Positions 54,112 through 64,000 are shown, numbered from the stretch's first letter. The stretch: DNA of 64,000 nt from Macrotis lagotis (GCF_037893015.1 NC_133662.1:201635050-201699049); one strand, 5' to 3'. A program made the numbers and translations. Notes: generated by a model from the sequence alone, not told the origin.

Positions 54112-57100
54112 CACAAATATACATATTTACAAATATGTGTGTGTATCTGCACATTGTCTTCCACATTAGATTGTAAACTCCTTGAGGACAAGGATTGCCT
54201 TTTACCTCCTTTTGAATCTTCAGTGCTTAGGATATAACAGTCACTTAAATTTTTGCTGAAAAAAGAAAGAATTTTAAATGTTTCCTTTTGGACTTTTCTT
54301 GATTTGTGTGTTTGGCTTTTTCCTGTATATGGGGATATATAAAACATAATTAACATAATTATGACAACATTTAAGAACTAGTATGGTTACGATGGAAAGA
54401 TTTCAGGACTTACCATGATTGAACTCTAATAATGATACTTACTATGAGATTATGAATAAGTCATATAACTTCATTGATACTTCATTTTCTCATTTGGAAA
54501 ATGGGGATAATAATATTTGTACTATCTACTTCATAGGGTTTTTTTAGGGGGGAGGAGGTGTGCTTACTGTGACATATCCATTTACCACTATAAAAATTAA
54601 ATGTGAGACAGTGAAGAGAGGAGGTTGTACAAAAGTCAGAAAAGAGGAAAAAAAAACAAATACTAGGTTCAAGCACTACTGCAGTCCAGGAAATAGAGCT
54701 GAAGACCAGATTCTACAATTCCAATGGAAAGAAAAGTTGAAAAGGAGGGAAAGGGGATGGCAGCATCCTTTCCTGGAGATTTGGGGACATCTAAAACTGC
54801 TCTAGCAGTGAACCTGGTCTCAGTAGATTTAGAAATAAAGATTAAGATTCTGTTTGATTGTCCAACACCCCTTAAAGTGTTTAGATATAGATATAGAGAT
54901 AGAGATATGGATAGATATAGATATAGATATAGATATAGATATAGATATAGATATAGATATACAATTATGAACTGCAATACCTCTACTTCATTGAGCTCTC
55001 TGGTGCATTGGATGAGGTGGAACAGTGCCCTTCGTTTCAAACACAATCTCTTATTAGAACTTTTGTTTTTGTGTGCTCGTAAAAACAAGCCCTGCAATAT
55101 TGCTGATGTGGCACCAAGACTTAGTTGGTAATCGGAGGTAAGCTTTCAGCCCGACCTCCTCTGGCCCCTTTCATTAGATGTGATATCAAAATTGAAGCTG
55201 TGAAAAAATGCTGATCATTGCAGAGAACTGCAGCCACATATCATGAATGAATATTTGATGAGGAGAAACTGTCTTAAGCCGCAAATTGAGAAGAGTTGCT
55301 ACAATCAAAGCTGTTGTTCTTAAGGAAACACAGTATTACAATGTCCTAAGCTGCTTCTGAGGGTCTGTGGGATCAGGGTCAGTTTTGATTTTAGATAAAT
55401 GAGTGAAAGATTCAAGGAAATGTCAGTTACTATGAATGCATATTCAATGAGAGATTTTATGACAATTTTTATTATTATAATTTATTAATTATATAGTTAT
55501 GTTTATTAATTATTAAATCATGGCATATATGTGTATTTATATATGCATATATATATATATATACATCCACATATACATGTGAAAAATATACATGTTGTTA
55601 TACTAAGGATTAGGAAAAAAAGAAGGCAAACCAAAATATAAATTTAATATAATATGAACTTATAACAATAACAGCTATATCTAATGTTTTCAAGTTTCCA
55701 ATAACTTATTTGAGTCTTACAGCAACTTTGTGAGGGAGATACCTATGGGCACCTCAATTTTATAAATGAATATAAAATAAGTAGAATTTATCCCATTTTG
55801 TACATGAGTAAAATAAAGATCAGAAACTTGGGTGACTTGACCTAGAGTCACACAGAATACTAAACAAGGGCCTTGAACCCAGGTCTTCCCATTTCAAATC
55901 TAGAACACTACCTAGTCACTAAGCCACACTATCTAGAATGCATGGCAGAGTCATCATACTTAAGGTTTGCCAATCTCTTCTATACTGGAGCATAAGCCCT
56001 GTATTGTTTGCCTCCTTTTTCTTGCAGGACTTCATCACAGTAAGTATTTGACTAAAATTTGTGCAATGGGAAAATGAAAAGTGTAAAACTATAGCAAAAG
56101 CTTTTTTGTGGGGGTCCATGTTTAGGAAAAGGGATTTCTCTTGAAATTCAGTTAAATTCTTTGGTAGTGGAGACAATGAACACTTCTTGGAAAAGATCTT
56201 CATAATCTTCTGATATCTACCCTCATCAAGAAGTCACTAATATAAAGAAAGGAAGGAAACTTGCTAGTGTTTGAGACATGAATTCATGTCTTTGTTTCTC
56301 CAGGCCTAGAGTTTATCCACGGTGTCATTCAGTTAACTCTAACTCTAGTTCAAATATCTGATAGTGTGTTTGATGCCACTAATCTAAACAATCTGTCCCC
56401 TGTCTTCCTGTATTTCCCTGAACCCTAACATACTTTTTATTTTCCTTTGGAGGCTATCAGAGTTGAGAGACTTGCCCAAGGTTGAACAGCTAGTAAATAT
56501 CTGAGCTGGATTTGAAGTCAGGTCCTCCTAACTTCAGGATCAGTGCTCTATCCACTGAACCGCATAGTTGGCCTTAATTTCTTCATCTATAAGTAGATGA
56601 GCTTCACAAATGTAGGTTTTGTCTCCCTCAATTATGGGAAAAGTAGGGTCTCAGTCTGACACTTTGGTCTCAACCCACTCTGTGCTAAAAATGTTGTGGG
56701 CTGATTGAGTTAATGGTAACAGATTCTCTTTGTTTTTGTCAGAGGTCAAATTTCATCACAACAAACAGCACTGTTACCAAAATCACTTTATAAGAACAAC
56801 AAAAGTCCATAGTCCCAGACAATTTATTTTGGAAACAACAAAAAAAAGTCCATTTATTTTGGAAACAACAAAAATTCCATTATGTGTAAAAACTCTGACT
56901 AGTCTCTGAGTTCATTGCAATGATATGTGCCCAAAATATATAGAAAAAGGAAAAACAGAGAAATGAATTATAAAATCATTTATATTTCTACAAACTTTTT
57001 AAAGTTTACTAAGATATTTCCAGAGACTAATAATTCTTGTTGATTGATTGAGCAATTGAGACAATCCAATTTTTATTATTTTTTATAAATGAAGAAATCA

Positions 57101-58849
57101 AAGGTGAGAGAAATTGTCAAAAAAAATTTTTTTAAATTCCCTTCAGGCTTTGATTTTTCCTTTTTTGCTAAAAGGAAAGACAAAAGTCCTTGCAGAAGGG
57201 GGTAAGTAGGTTTTACTGGCCTCCATTCATCTTCCTTCTCCCTTTTTTCCAACCCTATCCCAGAAGGCAGATAGTTACAGTAGAAAGAGAACTGTATGGG
57301 GAGTCAAAGGACTGGGTTCAAATATTTTTTCTACACATATGACCTTGGCCAAGTCACCTGTAAAATGGAGAGGGTTGGGCTCAATGGCTTGAAGGACTTT
57401 TCTGACTTTAAATCTATAATACTATGACTTTAAATAGCTAAACTCTACCAATTCCTCACAATTTTCACAAGAACTTATCAGCAAATTAAAAAAAAGAAAA
57501 AAGAACTTATCAGCTCTTACTCTCTAGCACAGAATAATAACTGCACATCAAAACAGATATGAGATCCAGTTTGATCTAACTACTGTTCAATGACATTGGA
57601 CTTCAGACAAGTGTTTCTATTTATCAAACAACTTTTCCCATGATTTAAGTGATCCAACCATATTAAATTGTCGATTTTTTTGGTTGTTATTAATGAGACT
57701 TTAAAAGATATCTGTATGAAGCAAGAACCAAAGATTACCTGCCACACTGAGAATGCAAAAACGAGGTCATGAGCGCTAATTAGCATGTCATCATCCACCA
57801 TTAAAACAGCTGAAAAGAAAAGACATGAAACCATTTGAATCCAATAGCTCAGAAATGAAACTCAATAATTAGGAAAAATGGCAAAGGCATGGGGATTTAT
57901 TCATGAAGCTCTGTAACAATCATTTAATTGAAAAAAATTGGCAATGGTGCCAGGGCCCAATTAGCACATGTATTCCTCAGGAGAGTTGCCAATAGGGAAA
58001 AAAGTTGCTAATTGAACCATAATTGATTTTTGTAATGGTCCAAGGACAAAAACGATCATTTAATAAGCCAAGTAAATTTGAGAGCACTTTGTTTCTTAAA
58101 AACAAAAAATGCTATCTGGTGAAGTTGACTGTAATGGCAAAAAACAATATAAGTATTTGTGGATACATAATAAGAAACGTGTGGAGTAAATTGTATTTTC
58201 ACCTGTAATATCAGTATCCATGGTGTGTTATATGTTATTCTTTCCCTACCCCTGAAAAGTTTCTAGGTATCTGAAAAATGAGTCCTTATTTTTTTACAAA
58301 GCACTCTCTGATGACTCAATTCACCATCCTCAATGACAACTCAGTCAGGTGAGAAGGCTGAAAACCCTATCACTGCTCATTGAGCATCAGAGACCCCACT
58401 GAGAACACAGATGCTCCTTACCTTTGGTTTCTAGTTCTGGAAAGGTCTGAAGTCTATTTCTCATTCTGTTCACGGTCTGTATTTTGAAAATCACAGGGAC
58501 AGGATGAGGCCCAAGGGCATTCCACAAGTCCTCTGGCACCTTCTCCCCAATGTTGTTCCAGACAACAATCACCTTGTGCAGATGAGGCACCGCCTGGTAA
58601 TGATTTAACAGCCTCAGCAACAGATCTGTTCTGTTGTACGTCTGCATGATGAGAGTAAAGGAATCCATGGCGGACTGGCTTGGGGGTTTTGCTTCTCGGC
58701 GGGAAGTGGGCATTTTGTCATCTTTTATGTTAGGAAGCAAGGTAGTCAAAGCACCTGCCACTAGTAGTAACACAAGGATGATGATGGAAGAGAGCCGGAG
58801 TAATCGGATTCCCATCACCCTCCCAGGAAGTTTGCAGATGTGGCAACAC
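52428..58849 (-). CDS. EXTL2: EXTL2, exostosin-like glycosyltransferase 2 (3 coding exons; start codon outside identified sequence)
   Basis: EXTL2 is a Golgi type II membrane enzyme of family GT64. It transfers alpha-1,4-linked GlcNAc/GalNAc from the UDP-sugar to the glucuronyl-galactosyl-galactosyl-xylose linkage of proteoglycans, and by capping phosphorylated linkage it limits heparan and chondroitin sulfate chain growth (known for the family). Joined exons 58849-58422, 57809-57739 and 52919-52428 encode residues 2-331 with no stop; human EXTL2 has 330. Visible features: short cytosolic Cys-rich tail, membrane anchor at about 18-40, GT64 domain from about 64, the sequon N74-R-T, the DxD-type metal/UDP-sugar motif V149-D-D-D152, the NCDD acidic cluster (242-245), conserved R293, and C243/C296. 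Both introns are GT-AG (612 and 4819 bp). The C-terminus has one extra residue (Y323-Y324). Met1 must come from an upstream exon, not found up to 64000. In human, EXTL2 sits head-to-head with SLC30A7. Confidence 0.97.
53225..53470 (-). repeat. L2-type LINE fragment, antisense, in EXTL2 intron
   Basis: caacaaaggcctcatgtaga, agaaagcatttgaaccaaga and the following aaatgccatgtatgagg segment fit the antisense L2 body. Diverged. Confidence 0.4.
53555..54250 (+). repeat. L2-type LINE 3' region, sense (antisense to EXTL2), in EXTL2 intron
   Basis: Good L2 order: acctggactattgcaatatc, tctgattgtgtcactctcct, agctcttcataatctagttc, ggaagcctttcccaattccc, then, after an internal TA microsatellite, attgtaaactccttgaggac and ttgaatcttcagtgcttag. 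Confidence 0.75.
54052..54122. repeat. (TA)n/(CA)n microsatellite inside the L2
   Basis: TATA runs interrupted by ACATAT and ending in ACACACAC. Confidence 0.9.
54884..54961. repeat. (AGATAT)n hexanucleotide repeat in EXTL2 intron
   Basis: About 12 AGATAT units with one variant patch (agagatatgg near 54900). It creates Tyr-Arg repeat and Leu-Tyr repeat open frames on the two strands, both artefacts. Confidence 0.95.
54962..55530. other. EXTL2 intron, non-repetitive-looking stretch
   Basis: No recognised repeat from about 54965 to 55480. CpGs (ttcgtttc, aatcgg, cccgac, agccgc) are more frequent than in the surrounding intron. Candidate conserved noncoding sequence, unproven. Confidence 0.3.
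55535..55575. repeat. (TA)n-rich microsatellite
   Basis: Short TA run with CATATA interruptions. Confidence 0.8.
55675..55932 (-). repeat. MIR/Mar-type SINE, antisense, in EXTL2 intron
   Basis: gagtcttacagcaactttg, cctagagtcacacagaatac, ccttgaacccaggtcttccc, cactaagccacactatc. Confidence 0.7.
55933..56440. other. EXTL2 intron, unassigned
   Basis: No recognised element. Confidence 0.3.
56445..56578 (-). repeat. Mar/MIR-type SINE fragment, antisense, in EXTL2 intron
   Basis: gacttgcccaaggttgaaca, ctgagctggatttgaagtca, gctctatccactgaaccgca. Confidence 0.75.
56579..57260. other. EXTL2 intron, unassigned, with a short tandem duplication
   Basis: Contains two copies of atttattttggaaacaacaa (56822-56841 and 56853-56872), spaced about 31 bp. 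Otherwise unrecognised AT-rich sequence. Confidence 0.5.
57265..57432 (+). repeat. MIR-type SINE, sense, in EXTL2 intron
   Basis: ctgggttcaaatattttttc, tatgaccttggccaagtcac, taaaatggagagggttgggc, tgactttaaatctataatac. Confidence 0.7.
57739..57809 (-). CDS. EXTL2: EXTL2 coding exon B (residues 145-168, DxD motif)
   Basis: 71-bp exon between acceptor ttcttttcag (57820-57810) and donor gtaatc (57738). It completes the split Ala145 codon, then reads VLMVDDDMLISAHDLVFAFSVWQ, including the aspartate cluster that binds the metal and UDP-sugar. The donor gtaatc is weaker than the gtaagg of the previous exon. Skipping this exon would shift the frame (71 is not a multiple of 3). Confidence 0.96.
57810..58421. 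other. EXTL2 intron between exons A and B
   Basis: 612 bp bounded by gtaagg (58421, minus) and ttcttttcag (57810). No recognised repeat; the plus-strand frame at 58023-58208 lacks family features. Confidence 0.6.
58422..58849 (-). CDS. EXTL2: EXTL2 coding exon A (residues 2-145)
   Basis: 428 bp. Acceptor ccattgcag ends at 58850, and the first exon base completes codon 2; TGT-TGC-CAC (C3-C4-H5) follows. Encodes the cytosolic tail, the anchor (IIILVLLLVAGALTTLL), the stem and the start of the catalytic domain (DSFTLIMQTYNRTDLLL, IVVWNNIGE). The donor after ...GAAACCAAAG is gtaagg at 58421. An in-frame Met at residue 14 could serve as an internal start, but the conserved residues before it argue for the upstream exon. 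Confidence 0.97.
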
Positions 58850-59390
58850 CTGCAATGGAAATTGAAATGAAAAGAAAGAAAGGAATTCATCTTAGCAATA
58901 GCTCGATTTCATTTTATTTTTTGTATCCATCTATTCAGATGATTCCAGCTAAAAACAAAAACCACTCCTGAAATTGCAGAAAAAGTTGGTGATTGGATTT
59001 TTTTTTCTTCTTGAAAAATTCAGATTGGTTGCTTGCTCAGCTCAAACTCACCAAGAAGTTATTAATTCTTCCCTTCACTGGGTCTGGAATTGAATTAGTC
59101 TAAGAAAGATAAACTTGCAATTTATTGCAGGCAGAAGGTCTTGGGCAAAATAAAAAAGGAAAAATTAAGTATGTTTTGCTGTTGTCACTGCTATTAGTTT
59201 GTCACAATTTGTTGCTAAAATTTTTCAGCATTATGTACATGTGATGTAAAATTATTTACTATTGAGGATTTTGTTCATCTCATTTTAGTTAAAAATAATG
59301 ACTTTATCTGCTCATTCTTTACTGGGTGATGATTTGCTCTAAATTTTTTGTTAAAATCAAAATCTCTCCAACCATATCCTATTTTGTACC
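58850..59390. other. Upstream EXTL2 intron or flank, unassigned
   Basis: Starts with the exon A acceptor tract. No repeat recognised and no ATG-plus-two-bases exon with a donor was found on the minus strand. Confidence 0.35.
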
Positions 59391-59394
59391 ATGG

Positions 59395-59642
59395 TGCTAG
59401 ACTGATATTTCTTTAAGGTGACAGGATTTATAATTATCTTTGCCATAACTCATTTTATTACTTCTATTACTCTGTATTGACTTGTCTGTGTACATGTTGA
59501 CTCCCCTGTTACCTAAAATATTCGTTCCTTGAAGGCAAAGACTATTTCATTTTTGTCTTGATATTACTGGAACCTAGTTCAAAGCCTTCCTATACAGTAG
59601 GCATTTTGTCGATATTTTTAAAATTGAATTTCTACCAGCTTC
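59395..59642 (+). repeat. L2-type LINE 3' end, sense
   Basis: atattcgttccttgaaggca, aagactatttcatttttgtc, ctatacagtaggcattttgt. Confidence 0.65.
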
Positions 59643-60094
59643 TCCAAGTTATCCAGTTATTCCTCCATCTTATATGAAATTGATCCTAAATGCAATACCA
59701 TAAAACACTTACAATTAGAAAAGTGCACATTAGGATGTTCTTGATAGAAGCTATTCTGATATTTCAAGAGAAGAGCTTCTTTAATTATCTTCAATAGTAT
59801 AGATCATCACAATACCTTCTAATCCTCTGGTATGTTAATCCACAATTTTCCATTGATCTTCCATAACTGGTTCATTCAATGTACTGAAATTGTTTTCCTA
59901 TGTATTTTGGACATCATACAGATAGAGGTATGGCCCTTAGGCTATCTCTCTGTTATTCCTCCTATCTACCAACTCTTTCCTAATCATGTATCTTTTCCAT
60001 GAAAACTTCCTTCCTCCCATCATACATTTCTTTGATATCTTTAACAAAACTTATGGTGCTCAAATCATTAGAGAAAAATGCTACCCTCCTGGAC

Positions 60095-60097
<3 letters not shown>
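59643..60097. other. Unassigned sequence
   Basis: No recognised element. Confidence 0.3.

Positions 60098-60134
<37 letters not shown>
60098..60134. repeat. (TC)n microsatellite
   Basis: About 18 TC units. Three overlapping Ser-Leu or Arg-Glu repeat frames over it are artefacts. Confidence 0.95.
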
Positions 60135-60135
<1 letters not shown>

Positions 60136-60683
60136 CCATTCTTTGAGATCACTTGCAATTTTTATTCCCTGGAGTTTATAATTCATAGTCCAAAAGCATC
60201 AACATAAGAATATTGATAATAAAAATTGTGTTTTTGTATCACAGAGCAGTTTGATTATTGAAAGCATTGAATATTTCTTAAATGTGATCCATCTTACTGC
60301 TTTCTCTTCAATTGAGTCCAGTTTACTGTCTGTCTACGATATATGTCCATATGAAGGGGAGAATAAATGAAGTTAATAAGGTAGTTTAAAGCCAAGATGT
60401 AAATATTTGTATTTGTAAATATTTGTAAATATTTGTATTTGATCTAGAGCAAGAGAGAGAGCCATTAAAGTATAGAGTTTGAGAGTGATATGGCTTTAGA
60501 ACTATGCTTTGGGGAAATCCCTTTGGCAGCTATGTGGAGAGAGTACTTTCTCAATTCAGGGGAGCTGATTTGACAGATCCCTTGATCTGCCCTGCTTCTT
60601 TCCCCAGCAGCAGATTCCACAGCAAGGTTAGCCCCTTACAATCTCCTATGTCTCCTGTCTACATCCCATGTGGAAGGCTGAGA
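60135..60683. other. Unassigned sequence
   Basis: Includes a short AAATATTTGT/ATTTGT repeat at 60400-60440. No gene or element recognised. Confidence 0.35.
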
Positions 60684-60685
60684 AG

Positions 60686-60732
60686 GGGAGTGGTGGCAGT
60701 GGTGGCAGTGGTGGCACTGGCAGTGGCAGCTG
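60686..60732 (+). repeat. 9-bp minisatellite (GGTGGCAGT)n
   Basis: Four to five GGTGGCAGT-type units ending in GGCAGTGGCAGCTG. Two predicted frames read Val-Ala-Val and Gly-Ser repeats; neither is a gene. Confidence 0.85.
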
Positions 60733-60735
60733 TGT

Positions 60736-61335
60736 CCTAGTAGCTAAGATTTCCCTCTCTTCCCAGAAAATCTTTTCTTGCTTTTTAAGAATTGAAGGCA
60801 TCTTATATGCTCATTGCATTGGACACATTTCATGGTATTGGACTCAAGTGCCAGAACTGCCAGTCTAGTTTGTGTATGTGATGAATTCCTTTAGCAATCT
60901 GGTGAAACCTATGAACCCTTGACAGATTTACAATTATAATTGAGTCTCCCTACTCTTCTTTTATATTATTCTTGGCAATATGGAACCTCTACACCTGCCA
61001 GTTTAGGCATATTTTATTGACTGAAACAATTTTCTGTGTAATACACAGCCTATTAACTTGGGGTCTGTGAACTTTTAAAAATAATTTGATAAGTGTATTT
61101 CAACATAATTGGTTTTCATTATAATCCTATGCATTTATTTATAAACATAATTCTGACAAGAGTTCATAGGCATCACCAGATTGCTGAAGAAATTCATCAC
61201 ATACACAAACAAAAGGTTAAGAACCTCAAGTCTTAATATTTTAATTAATGATAAAAGAGGGGTCTTTGTGAACCACAGAATCTCAACATTTCTGAGTAGG
61301 GAGGGACCACCTTGACCAGCTGGTCAAATCCATAC
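60736..61335. other. Unassigned sequence
   Basis: Contains inverted repetition of a gtgatgaattc / gaaattcatcac-type phrase (see findings). No element confidently named. Confidence 0.35.
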
Positions 61336-61339
61336 TTGA

Positions 61340-61560
61340 AAAAGAATGATGACCCAGTAGGAAGAACACTGGCACTGAAATAAGAAATTTAAATGCTACT
61401 ACTTTCTGTGAGACCTTGGGCAAGCCATTCCATCCCCCTGGGTCTCAATTTCTTCATCTATGAAATTGGGGTGGATGAGGAATGGAACAGATGGCCTGTG
61501 AGCTCCCTCACTTCTCTTGGTCTATATTCTTGTATTCCTAGGAATCTACCCAACTATGGG
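61340..61560 (+). repeat. MIR-type SINE, sense
   Basis: gtaggaagaacactggcact, gagaccttgggcaagccatt, cttcatctatgaaattgggg, tctatattcttgtattccta. Confidence 0.7.
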
Positions 61561-62830
61561 CCATCCAGTCTATGTATTCTTAAAAAAAAACCTCACTATT
61601 TCCCATGGGCAGAGATTCCATTACTAGACAGCTCTAATTGTTAAAACTTAAATTGGCTTCCTTGAAACTTCTCCCCACTGTTTCCAGAACAATTCCTCTT
61701 TAACATGAAAAATAATTGAAGACAGTTATCGTTTACTCTATCCTAAGTTCTTGCAATCTTCTCTTCTCCAAGCTCAACATCCCTATTTCCTTCAATTAAT
61801 TCTTATATGGCAAAAAAAAAAAGATTGTTGGAGAAGCAAAAAAAAAAAAAACAAACTGCTTTGCCTTTATTCAGAGTTCCCCTTGAAAGAATTAGTATTA
61901 GTCGAAATACTGGCTTTTTTCCCAAAAGTTGAATATTATAACAAGCAATATGCCTGCAAATGATTCTTCCTAGAATTAAAGGTTGTCTTTTCTGACCTTC
62001 TAAGCTTTTTTTCAGTTAAATTAAATGATTTTTTTACTTCAATTCTATCTCCTGCTCAATCGAGTTCACAATGATTAGTTTTCAAGGGCAGCTCAGTTGA
62101 GACTTTAGAATAAAACATTCCTATTTTACACACTTTCTTTTACCTAAGTCTTTCAACTTGTGTTTTTTTTATGAAAACAATATATATTGTTAATGTTTTC
62201 AAACAGGAGACAAACTACTGCCAGAACTTAGAGTCTTGCAAAACTTGTAATATACTATCAAAAGCAAGTCGCTTATAGCAATTTTTTAGCTCTAAAAAAA
62301 AAAAAAGCTGGGTCAAGGTTTTCCCAGCAGAGAATCATTCCTGACAATTCCTCCACAAAACATCCTGATTAGGATCTTTATGTCTGTCCTTGGGAGCAGA
62401 GGAGGAAATAATATATTGTACAACTTGCATGGAGAAATTATCCTTCCTTGAAACAGAAATTAATGTCACCCAATGGCAATTCTGGTCAAGAAAAACAATA
62501 GAAGCTACTTGATGATGTAATTTCAATATTGCAATAATCTATTGCATACTTTAAAAAACAAGTCAACGAACAAAAACCCTGTGCTACGGACACTTTACAC
62601 CTCCCAACAGTGCTCATCACAGAAGTTCCCAGATCTGGATAACTTTAAATTACTTATTCATCATATATCAAAAAGGGACATATTTAAAACAAGGGTTCTT
62701 AACTTGGGATATCTGAACTTTTTTAATGTTTAAATAATTGTATCTAAAGATAATTTATTTTTTTGAAATCCTATTATATAATCCTAGTGCTATCTCCATG
62801 GAAATTTCTTCAACTATTTCGTATTTTATT
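61561..62830. other. Unassigned sequence
   Basis: Two A-runs (61809-61820 and 61838-61850) and one at 62295-62306. The open frames at 61751, 62335 and 62542 lack family features. Confidence 0.3.
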
Positions 62831-62834
62831 TTCT

Positions 62835-62968
62835 CTAAACATGTTAGTTCTTCCAATAGAATGTAAATTCCTTGAGGGCAGGAATTTATTTCTATTTTTG
62901 TATCTTAATCCAACTCAGTAACTGTTACTTAAATTGGGCTTAACAAATATCAGTTTAATTGAATAAAA
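62835..62968 (+). repeat. L2-type LINE 3' end, sense
   Basis: atagaatgtaaattccttga, gggcaggaatttatttctat, ttttgtatcttaatccaact. Confidence 0.7.
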
Positions 62969-63860
62969 TTTCATAATACAGTTTCTCACAAAGTTTAGAT
63001 TTCCCAGTTGTACTATGCTCAATAAAGCCCTTGCTACACATAGCTTTTCTATAATTAGTCTTTGGATCTGCAGACTACTGATTTTTGGCTAGCACTATAT
63101 TATTGAATGAAAACATTGGTGGATCCATGATCTCTTCAGGGTAGGCTTTCTTTTCATCTGTGTTGCTCATACCCTCTTCATACATAATTCTGTGTGATTA
63201 TTGTTCTTTTCTTTCCACAAAGATGCTACTCATGGTGTTAGAGACAGCCTCATGGCAATTTTAATATCCTATTTAATATCCAGGTCAACCCTATTCTTTT
63301 CTCCATACTATTCAAGACTAGACTATCTCCCTTTCTTGTCCTTGATATCTTTTAGTCTCCAAGGCTTCTCAGCTATAAATCATTATTGGTAAATGTTTGC
63401 AGCCCATTTATAAGAACTATACACATCTCCATTGGATTCTGAGATGGTGCTGTTCCATGATTCACAGCTATATAGCATCATTGGGAGACTCTTGCTAGAC
63501 AAAAAATGGACTGGGGTTACTAAAAACTTGTTCCACCTTCCAAAATTGATTTTAGCCTGATAATCTACTCCTATATAATCCAAATTATTGTCTATCTGAA
63601 GTGTCAATGAAATGTATATATGTGCATGTATGTATTTATATGTACAGATACACACATATACAGATGAAATGACTCTAGGGTATGCATATCATAATTTGGG
63701 TACTGCATATAATTTCCCTATCTGTATAGTAGAAATGACTATATCTTATATCCATTTTTCTATTCTTGTGTTTTTCTAAATAGGGTCTGATTTCATTGAT
63801 TTGGAGAATTTCCACATTAAAAAATACTCTATTAATATAGGTTGGAACCATCTGAACAAC
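62969..63860. other. Unassigned sequence
   Basis: AT-rich; a TA/CA-rich patch at 63612-63662. No element recognised. Confidence 0.3.
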
Positions 63861-63864
63861 TCAG

Positions 63865-64000
63865 TTTTAGGGAGTTGTCTAGAGTATTATGAGATTAAAT
63901 GATTTGTCCAAACGTAGTTAATATGAGTCAGAGTAAGAACATGAACCCAGCTCTCCCAGTCTCTAAGGACAGTTCTCTATCCATTCTACCTCTAGAACTG
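63865..64000 (-). repeat. MIR-type SINE, antisense, cut by window end
   Basis: ttaaatgatttgtccaaacg, gaacatgaacccagctctcc, gttctctatccattctacc. Confidence 0.6.

Noticed and set aside
54669..55131. Tyr-Arg repeat and Leu-Tyr repeat proteins on both strands
   Set aside because: Direct translation of the AGATAT hexanucleotide repeat in an intron.
58634..58870. Plus-strand frame over EXTL2 exon A (also 52612-52851 over exon C)
   Set aside because: Shadows of the conserved minus-strand exons.
60504..60868. Gly-Ser repeat and Val-Ala repeat frames
   Set aside because: Overlapping frames through the 9-bp minisatellite; neither has other coding features.
16640..62968. Apparent bias of L2 3' ends to the plus strand
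   Set aside because: Several antisense L2-type ends (8955, 34205, 43435, 53225) are also present, so the excess is not convincing at this sample size.
1..64000. Endogenous retrovirus, tRNA gene, CRISPR-like array, or a prokaryote-type gene cluster
   Set aside because: No long terminal repeats, no retroviral gag/pol/env reading, no intact tRNA gene (tRNA-like parts are SINE heads), no spaced direct-repeat array. The regular repeats are microsatellites and SINEs.

Overview
This window is nuclear DNA from a marsupial, most likely an Australasian dasyuromorph (Tasmanian devil or antechinus type). Three things point there. About 17 copies of a roughly 150-bp tRNA-type SINE occur, with the head ggggcagctaggtgg, the body phrase acacttaataattacctag and an A-rich tail; I associate this form with the dasyurid WSINE1 group. 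Older Mar1/THER1-type CORE-SINEs and L2 are everywhere. The LINE-1 and ORF1-only (HAL1-type) elements are of marsupial type. CpG is rare and base composition is AT-rich, as expected for a mammalian gene-poor interval. The species call is inference; 'marsupial' is firm.

Only one protein-coding gene is supported: EXTL2 on the minus strand at 58849-52428, in three coding exons (58849-58422, 57809-57739, 52919-52428) with phase-compatible GT-AG junctions. Joined, they give residues 2-331 of a 331-residue protein that aligns end to end with mammalian EXTL2, a Golgi GT64 glycosyltransferase acting on the proteoglycan linkage region. Only the initiator codon (Met1 plus two bases of codon 2) is missing; it should lie in an upstream exon that I could not find before the window ends at 64000. 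In human, EXTL2 lies between VCAM1 and SLC30A7, with a long gene-free interval on the VCAM1 side. The left 50 kb of this window fits that interval.

Layout. 1-3525: a decayed L1 ORF2 fragment split by a nearly complete HAL1-type element (68-3278) with a 5'UTR, an ORF1 broken by one frameshift, and a 3'UTR holding three antisense SINE-like modules. 3.5-20.8 kb: SINE/L2-rich intergenic DNA with several microsatellites. 20.86-27.81 kb: an essentially full-length L1 in antisense, carrying five younger SINEs and a deletion of the reverse-transcriptase core. 28-51 kb: more SINE/L2 patchwork, two further L1 3' fragments, an L1 ORF2 C-terminal fragment and many simple repeats. 51.4-58.9 kb: EXTL2 with its probable 3'UTR. 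58.9-64 kb: EXTL2 upstream intron or flank.

No rRNA, tRNA, CRISPR, operon or prokaryote-type system is present, and I found no convincing novel biological system. The most useful observations are the SINE-like modules in the HAL1 3'UTR, the RT-core deletion in the antisense L1, a flank-plus-SINE tandem duplication near 41.3 kb, and non-repetitive stretches around EXTL2 that could be conserved noncoding DNA.
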